From: an uncultured Bacteroidota bacterium
GTDB taxonomy: Bacteria > Bacteroidota > Bacteroidia > Bacteroidales > P3
Reading direction: 5' to 3'
Assembly (NCBI GenBank): GCA_902784865.1
Contig: CACZWL010000015.1
Coordinates: 1-46,691 of the forward strand
Length of the DNA stretch: 46,691 bases
Below, one piece after another: positions 42,335 through 46,691 of this stretch; position 1 is the stretch's first letter; every line of letters starts with the position of its first letter. The notes under the pieces are model-generated. The model ran no database searches, was not told the origin of the DNA, and saw only the letters and a list, made by a program, of their open reading frames with translations. Made by a program: the position numbers and the translations under genes.

Positions 42335-42721
42335 CATTTTATAGATAATGTTTCTGGCGTGTCTTGGCTTCATGTAGAACTTGGGCGCCGGGGAATTGAC
42401 AACCTCGAAAACAATGTCGATGAGAGGCGTGTCAGTTTTCTGTTCGCGGATGGCGAGGACGCGGTTGTAGATTTCGAGGAACATTTCGCGCTTGGTAGGG
42501 CGCATGGTGTTGAGGATAGGTTGTCCTCGCATGATAGCCGACACGACGATAGAGGCACGAGCCTCAGAGATCCAGAAGCGCGAGCAAGGCATATTTACCA
42601 CTTGCTCATAATCCTTGGTGATGTCAAAGAAAGACTTTTGTTCGAACACTTTGCGGAAAGCACGGATGAGTTCGTCATTACGCATTTGTGTGAAATCGGA
42701 GATAGAACCTGGGTATTTCAT
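42311..42721 (-). CDS. Opposite-strand phage protein of unknown function
   Basis: The 136-residue basic protein contains MRNDELIRAFRKVFEQKSFF, PCSRFWISEARASIVVSAI and a Lys-rich end. It is predicted mainly helical. I have no named family for it. It lies alone on the minus strand between terminase and scaffold genes, with a TATTTTTG promoter element 38 nt upstream (42766-42759). Its last codons are inside the terL terminator stem. The position of a lone, independently transcribed, basic protein within the late genes suggests a regulator or DNA-binding role; this is inference. Confidence 0.65.
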   Translation of the reverse strand: MKYPGSISDFTQMRNDELIRAFRKVFEQKSFFDITKDYEQVVNMPCSRFWISEARASIVVSAIMRGQPILNTMRPTKREMFLEIYNRVLAIREQKTDTPLIDIVFEVVNSPAPKFYMKPRHARNIIYKMKNGHYKK

Positions 42722-42758
42722 GATTGGCTGGTGATTGGTTAGGGGCTGAAATCAACTG

Positions 42759-42840
42759 CAAAAATACAAATTTATTTTCGATTGCGAAAATATATTTTCA
42801 CAACATAAAGATATTGGGGATAAAAACGGTAGTACTTTTG
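42759..42840. promoter_or_regulatory. Divergent promoter elements between opposite-strand gene and capsid operon
   Basis: TATTTTTG on the minus strand (42766-42759) and TACTTTTG on the plus strand (42833-42840) face away from each other. The rightward one gives a leader of about 60 nt to the scaffold gene. No clear TTTG elements are found. Confidence 0.5.
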
Positions 42841-42906
42841 CAGTCGAATCTGGCGAGAAGCCAGTGATTGGTGAATATTGATTAGACAACGTAAAACACT
42901 GACATT

Positions 42907-43647
42907 ATGGCTGAAAATCAACCAACGAAAAGCAGACGAGAGTCCGTTCTTGGCCGCATGAGGACGAAGTACCCGGAGAAGAAATTCGAGGACGAGGAAG
43001 AGCTGTTTGGCCAGATTGACGATGACCTTGCCGCAGGTGAAGAGGAAATAGGCAAGTACAAAGAGCGAGAGCAGATTTTGACAGACGGGTTTTCGAGAGA
43101 CCCGCGAGCTGCCAACTTTTTTGTGCGTATCCTGAAGGGAGAGAATCCGTGGAGTGCACTGGTGGAGATGGTGGGCGTAGATGGAGTTGCAGAGCTTCTC
43201 AATGACCCAGCCAAACAAGAGGAATTCGCCGAAGCCAACCGCAAGTATGTGGAGCGTATCGCCAAAGAGAAGAGCCTTGGCGAGGAATACGAAGCCAACT
43301 TTGCGTCGAGCATGAAATTGCTGGAGCAGATGCAGGCCGAGCGCGGCCTCAGCGACGAGCAGATAGACGGAGCTATGGACTTCATCATGAAGATGGTCAA
43401 CGAGGCCATCATGGGGAAGTTCACGCCTGAGACCATCGACATGGCGTTGAAAGCCATCAACCACGATGCCGAGGTCGAGGCTGCGAGAGCCGAGGGTGAA
43501 GTGGCCGGGAAGAATGCAAAGATAGACGAGAAGTTGCGCAAGACGAAGGCCGGAGATGGCCTGCCTGCGATGGGAGGTGCGACCGTGGCTGTACCCACCG
43601 AAAAGAGGAAAGGCTTCTTTGATGACCTGCCACGTAGAAAATTCTAA
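42907..43647 (+). CDS. Probable capsid scaffold protein
   Basis: The 246-residue protein is highly charged and helical, with an acidic N-terminal half (EEELFGQIDDDLAAGEEEIGKYK). The middle contains NPWSALVEMVGVDGVAELLNDP, and the C-terminus is basic (KRKGFFDDLPRRKF). This charge layout, with a basic tail that can bind the capsid protein, and the position just before the major capsid gene are typical of phage scaffolds. Its stop codon lies in an 18-bp tandem duplication that forms the leader of the capsid gene. Confidence 0.75.
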   Translation: MAENQPTKSRRESVLGRMRTKYPEKKFEDEEELFGQIDDDLAAGEEEIGKYKEREQILTDGFSRDPRAANFFVRILKGENPWSALVEMVGVDGVAELLNDPAKQEEFAEANRKYVERIAKEKSLGEEYEANFASSMKLLEQMQAERGLSDEQIDGAMDFIMKMVNEAIMGKFTPETIDMALKAINHDAEVEAARAEGEVAGKNAKIDEKLRKTKAGDGLPAMGGATVAVPTEKRKGFFDDLPRRKF

Positions 43648-43676
43648 TAACAAAAAAAATTCTAATAACAAAAAAA
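43641..43676 (+). repeat. 18-bp tandem duplication at scaffold stop / capsid leader
   Basis: ATTCTAATAACAAAAAAA occurs twice in a row (43641-43658, 43659-43676). The first copy contains the scaffold stop codon. The second extends the A-rich region just before the capsid start codon at 43686. Confidence 0.85.
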
Positions 43677-43685
43677 AATAAGATT

Positions 43686-44993
43686 ATGAAAAAGAACTTT
43701 CATCCATTCATGAGCTTCATCGTAGGGCCTGGTTCTGGCGCAGTCGTCGAGACCGCCACCGCAGAACCTAACGGCACTACCGTTGTGAGCGAAAGAGCCG
43801 ATGGCACCAACGTCGTAGCGCAGGACTATCTGGAAGAGGATCTTGACAAAAAGATTGTCATGGTCCGTCCCCAGGACACCCCCATCGACACCTTCACGCG
43901 CAGCATTGCCAACAACGAGAGCTGCAAGAGCTGGGAAGCCGGTGGCTGGGAAATCGGCACCCGCGAGACCCGTGACACCGTTGCCGCCGCCTATCAAGCC
44001 GGCACGAGCACTGCCAACGTCCTTTCTGTCGACAACATCGAGATGTGGAAACCTGGCGACACCTTCATCATCAACGCCACCGCGTCTGGTGTCGACAATG
44101 GTCCCATGCTCGACAGCGGCAACACTCCCGTGCAGTGTCTTGTCAAGAGTGTCGACAATGCCAACAGCAAGCTCACCGTCCAGCGCGTAGGTGCCTTGAA
44201 TGCCGTCCTGCCTAACGTTGGCGAGGACTACATCCTCTGTCGCCTGTCGCCTGCCGTGTCCGAGCTGGAGGCCTCCGTCGAAGGCTTCAATATCCAGCCG
44301 TCCGACCGCAAGTACTACAACCAGACCCACATGACCCAGGTCGAAGAGTCGGTCGTTCACAGCCTCCTCAAGAAGAAGGTTGCCATGGACTTTTCCGTCT
44401 ACAAGGAGCAGACCATCTGGGACTTCAAGCGCGGTATGGAGCTGTGCAACCTGTTCGGAGTCGGCGGTCTGTCGAAGAACGCCAAGGGCGAGCTCGTCCA
44501 CCTCTCCACGGGTCTGTGGTGGCAGATGACCCAGCAGTCCGTCGTGTCCTACGGGCAGGCCATGAGCGACCAGGACTGGAACACTATCGGCAAGGCCATC
44601 TTCGAGGGCAACAACGGTGCCGACCGTCGTCTGCTGTTCGCAGGTGCCGACCTGCTGGCCCAGATTTCCAACGCCAAGTCGTACAGCAAGCAGCTGGAAG
44701 CCAAGAATACCGAGATGGTGCTAGGTCTGCGCGTCTACAAGATCGAGACGCCCTTCGGCGAACTCCTGGTAAAGCCCATGGGCAGCCTGTTCGAGGGTTA
44801 CTTCTCGAAATGTGGCATGGTCATCGACCCGAACTTCGTGAAGAAGTACATCATGGAGCCGTTGCAGACCACCAACCTCGACCTGAACAAGACCGGCCAG
44901 CGCCGTGTGGACAATGCCGTCCGTATGCACGAGACCTACTCCTTGTTCTTGGAGAACCTGCCGTGCCATCGCAAGATTGTTCCTGCGGCTTAA
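43686..44993 (+). CDS. Major capsid protein
   Basis: The 435-residue protein is expected to form the head shell. Evidence is its place directly after the scaffold, its length, and its character: an extended N-terminal arm (MKKNFHPFMSFIVGPGSGA) and mixed alpha/beta body, including VMVRPQDTPIDTFTRS, MTQVEESVVHSLLKKK and a C-terminal HETYSLFLENLPCHRKI. Codons shift to strong C-ending use compared with the giant gene, as expected for high expression. An A-rich leader and a very strong terminator (45014-45054) flank it. Confidence 0.82.
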   Translation: MKKNFHPFMSFIVGPGSGAVVETATAEPNGTTVVSERADGTNVVAQDYLEEDLDKKIVMVRPQDTPIDTFTRSIANNESCKSWEAGGWEIGTRETRDTVAAAYQAGTSTANVLSVDNIEMWKPGDTFIINATASGVDNGPMLDSGNTPVQCLVKSVDNANSKLTVQRVGALNAVLPNVGEDYILCRLSPAVSELEASVEGFNIQPSDRKYYNQTHMTQVEESVVHSLLKKKVAMDFSVYKEQTIWDFKRGMELCNLFGVGGLSKNAKGELVHLSTGLWWQMTQQSVVSYGQAMSDQDWNTIGKAIFEGNNGADRRLLFAGADLLAQISNAKSYSKQLEAKNTEMVLGLRVYKIETPFGELLVKPMGSLFEGYFSKCGMVIDPNFVKKYIMEPLQTTNLDLNKTGQRRVDNAVRMHETYSLFLENLPCHRKIVPAA

Positions 44994-45013
44994 CAGGGCC
45001 TTCCCATAGTGTG

Positions 45014-45054
45014 AAAGCCTGGCGGCGCAATTTTCACCGCCGCCAGGCTTTTTT
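45014..45054 (+). terminator. Strong terminator after the capsid gene
   Basis: A perfect 14-bp stem (45014-45027 with 45038-45051; core AGCCTGGCGGCG) with a 10-nt loop runs into T residues to 45054. Confidence 0.92.
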
Positions 45055-45081
45055 ATAAATATAATAAAAAATAAATACGAT

Positions 45082-45540
45082 ATGGCAAAGAAGACATACA
45101 AGACTTATTTTCTCAAAGGTCTCCAACTTCTGTTGTTCGACGAGCAGGGCCGCACGATAGAAATAAACTTCAAGGGCGGGCTTCAGGTGGACTCCACGGC
45201 GAAGTTCAGCACCAGCGACGAGAAGTTGCAGAATGCCATCGAGCAGTGCAGCGGTTTCAATCGCGACTTTTACCTTGACTCCGTCCGTGAGGACGCCCCC
45301 GCAGATGCAGCCCCGGTAAAGGCGGTAGCAGAAGTGCCAGTAGGGCAGGAAGAGAACGAGGCGACTGTACCTGATGACGCCGATGACCAAGTGGTGAATG
45401 TCTCCTGTAAGGCCGACGCTGTGGAGTGGCTGAAGGAGCATTACCCAGAGAAAGGGTACAATGGCAGCAACCTGCGCAGCAAGGAAGCATTCGAGAACGC
45501 CTGCAAGGACTGCGGTGTGACATTTGATTTTTCCGAATAA
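45082..45540 (+). CDS. Phage head or neck-region protein of unknown function
   Basis: The 152-residue product has a beta-rich N-terminus (TYFLKGLQLLLFDEQGRTIEINF), an acidic Ala/Pro linker (about 75-100) and a helical C-terminal domain (KADAVEWLKEHYPEKGYNGSNLRSKEAFENACKDCGV). That last domain resembles small helix-extended-helix modules but no family can be named. Position after the capsid gene suggests a decoration, neck or adaptor protein. Confidence 0.6.
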   Translation: MAKKTYKTYFLKGLQLLLFDEQGRTIEINFKGGLQVDSTAKFSTSDEKLQNAIEQCSGFNRDFYLDSVREDAPADAAPVKAVAEVPVGQEENEATVPDDADDQVVNVSCKADAVEWLKEHYPEKGYNGSNLRSKEAFENACKDCGVTFDFSE

Positions 45541-45558
45541 GACCGTCATATTGCTGAC

Positions 45559-46206
45559 ATGATAAAGCAAGTCGAAGACATATTGAAAGATGTGCGTGTC
45601 TGTTTGGACCGAAACGAGACAGGCAACGCCCTTATCAGCACCGGCGACGAAGAGACGCTGCTGCTTGACGACATCATACGCTCGAAGATTGTGGAGTCGG
45701 TGGACAGCGTACATATGGCGGCGCCGTACTGGATGCTGGAGCAGGGGCACAACCTCGAGGGCTCTATTCATTGGGGAGAGTTGGAGAGTGGCTATGTGCT
45801 ACTGCCCGACGATTTCCTACGGCTGGTGGTGTTTGAGATGAGCGACTGGGAGCGGCCTGTGCACGAGGCCATCAGTGTGCTCAGTCCGGAGTACAAGTTG
45901 CAGCGGAGCCGTATCAAGGCTTTGCGCGGTACGGCACAGCGTCCTGTATGTGCGATAGTGGTGAAGCCGTTTGGCCGGGTGCTGGAGTTTTATTCGTGCA
46001 AGACGGAAGGGTCCACGGTGAGCCGGGCAGTCTACATCCCGAAGGCGGAGATAGACGCCAACGATGGCGTGGACATCAGCGAGAAGTGTTATAGAGCCGT
46101 GGTGTACACGGTTGGGGCAGCATCGCTGACAACAATGGGCGAGGCGCAGCATGCCGCTGTCCTCGTCGCGCAAGCAAACAACATATTACATACAGAACAA
46201 CAATGA
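45559..46206 (+). CDS. Putative head-tail connector / adaptor protein
   Basis: The 215-residue protein begins with a helical part (MIKQVEDILKDVRVCLDRNE, LLLDDIIRSKIVESVDSVH), then a beta-rich middle (ESGYVLLPDDFLRLVVFEMSDWERPV) and a C-terminal helix. It lies 18 nt after the previous gene and overlaps the next start by 4 nt, so translation is coupled. Position after the capsid gene and before a tail-fibre gene fits a neck or tail-tube adaptor of podovirus type. No motif proves it. Confidence 0.6.
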   Translation: MIKQVEDILKDVRVCLDRNETGNALISTGDEETLLLDDIIRSKIVESVDSVHMAAPYWMLEQGHNLEGSIHWGELESGYVLLPDDFLRLVVFEMSDWERPVHEAISVLSPEYKLQRSRIKALRGTAQRPVCAIVVKPFGRVLEFYSCKTEGSTVSRAVYIPKAEIDANDGVDISEKCYRAVVYTVGAASLTTMGEAQHAAVLVAQANNILHTEQQ

Positions 46207-46691
46207 TCTACAAGATAACAGAGATAGACGGCGACATGACCGTTGGACGCGATATCTATGCCGGAGGCAAGATGAATGTGCGTGGAAGTATGACCGTTGG
46301 GCACACCATGAAGGTGGACGGATGGCTTGACGCGCCAAACGTAAAGGGAGGAAACAAGGGCCTGTTCCTTACGGAAGAGGCGCTGAAGGAGGCCTATCCG
46401 AAGCCGGAGGCCGGGTGGTATGCCGGAGTGGGTACAGGGACGCCGTTTGCTGGATATGTTGTTGAAAATGGCGAGTGGGTGTTGAGTGGGGGTACTATAG
46501 AGATAGACCCCGACACCACTGCATTGTTGGAAGAGATGGATGAGAAGGTTGACCTAGCGCAGGCCTATGCGGAGGGTTCGCCCGATATCACCGGCGCCAA
46601 GCAGTATGCTGAGGAGGCCGGTGAAAAGGCACAAGAGGCAGGTTCGTATGCAAGAAATTCTGCCGATTCTGCTTCCGACTCAGCCACTTCA
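46203..46691 (+). CDS. Start of a phage tail-fibre or tail-spike protein, cut by the window end
   Basis: The frame opens with the ATG overlapping the previous stop (ATGA) and stays open for 163 codons to the edge. The product starts MIYKITEIDGDMTVGRDIYAGG, with repeated short beta turns (MTVG, KMNVRGSMTVGHTMKVDG) as in tail-fibre adaptors. It passes through AGWYAGVGTGTPFAGYVVENGEW, and then becomes helical and Ala/Ser-rich (AKQYAEEAGEKAQEAGSYA), typical of trimeric fibre shafts. The receptor-binding end is outside the window. Confidence 0.7.
   Translation, partial: MIYKITEIDGDMTVGRDIYAGGKMNVRGSMTVGHTMKVDGWLDAPNVKGGNKGLFLTEEALKEAYPKPEAGWYAGVGTGTPFAGYVVENGEWVLSGGTIEIDPDTTALLEEMDEKVDLAQAYAEGSPDITGAKQYAEEAGEKAQEAGSYARNSADSASDSATS

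Overview
The window is the chromosome of a Bacteroidales-type bacterium (phylum Bacteroidota) carrying the left part of an integrated tailed phage. Several signs agree. Promoters match the Bacteroidota consensus TTTG-N19-21-TAnnTTTG, for example at the tRNA, at secA and upstream of the first operon. Ribosome binding sites are weak and A-rich. There is a surface leucine-rich-repeat protein ending in a type IX secretion (T9SS) sorting domain, an 1104-residue SecA, and a succinate-to-crotonyl-CoA gene set of the kind known from Porphyromonas gingivalis. The species cannot be fixed from this sequence.

Host part, about 1-15,500. A long leader (TSS near 423, first start codon at 872) contains a clear cobalamin riboswitch. 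It precedes four genes for succinyl-CoA -> succinate semialdehyde -> 4-hydroxybutyrate -> 4-hydroxybutyryl-CoA -> crotonyl-CoA: abfD, a CoA-transferase, an iron-type 4-hydroxybutyrate dehydrogenase and CoA-acylating sucD. None of these enzymes uses B12. The riboswitch may therefore select a B12-free butyrate route over B12-dependent propionate formation from the same succinyl-CoA. Convergent to this operon is secA. Next come a small gene plus a VapD-type endoribonuclease, a BspA-like repeat protein split by a 10-bp tandem duplication, a HEPN/MNT toxin-antitoxin pair, and a helix-hairpin-helix (DUF4332-like) gene whose 3' end is shifted by a 26-bp tandem duplication. The host part ends with tRNA-Ser(CGA).

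Phage part, about 15,600 to the right edge. A tyrosine integrase lies just downstream of the tRNA. A leftward block follows: a lipoprotein, a holin-like membrane protein, a small paralogue of the holin tail, and a putative small terminase subunit. It is separated from the rightward virion genes by a palindrome carrying divergent promoters. Rightward come two internal-virion-like proteins, a striking array of two sets of six TGACAC repeats followed by AT-rich DNA, and a single 17.1-kb gene for a 5,712-residue polyvalent protein. That protein joins ParB-like, nuclease-like, pyrophosphatase-like, adenine-methyltransferase, Strawberry-notch-type helicase, possible zincin and LPD38-like regions. 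After it come portal, large terminase, an opposite-strand regulator-like gene, scaffold, major capsid protein, neck/connector genes and the start of a tail-fibre gene cut by the window end. No lysogeny repressor, replication gene or right attachment site is visible; they must lie beyond the window.

Points most worth following: the riboswitch over a B12-free fermentation pathway; the giant gene, whose inter-domain linkers carry two alternative-frame ORFs and promoter-like relics, as if it grew by fusion of separate genes; and the twelve-copy repeat array in front of it.
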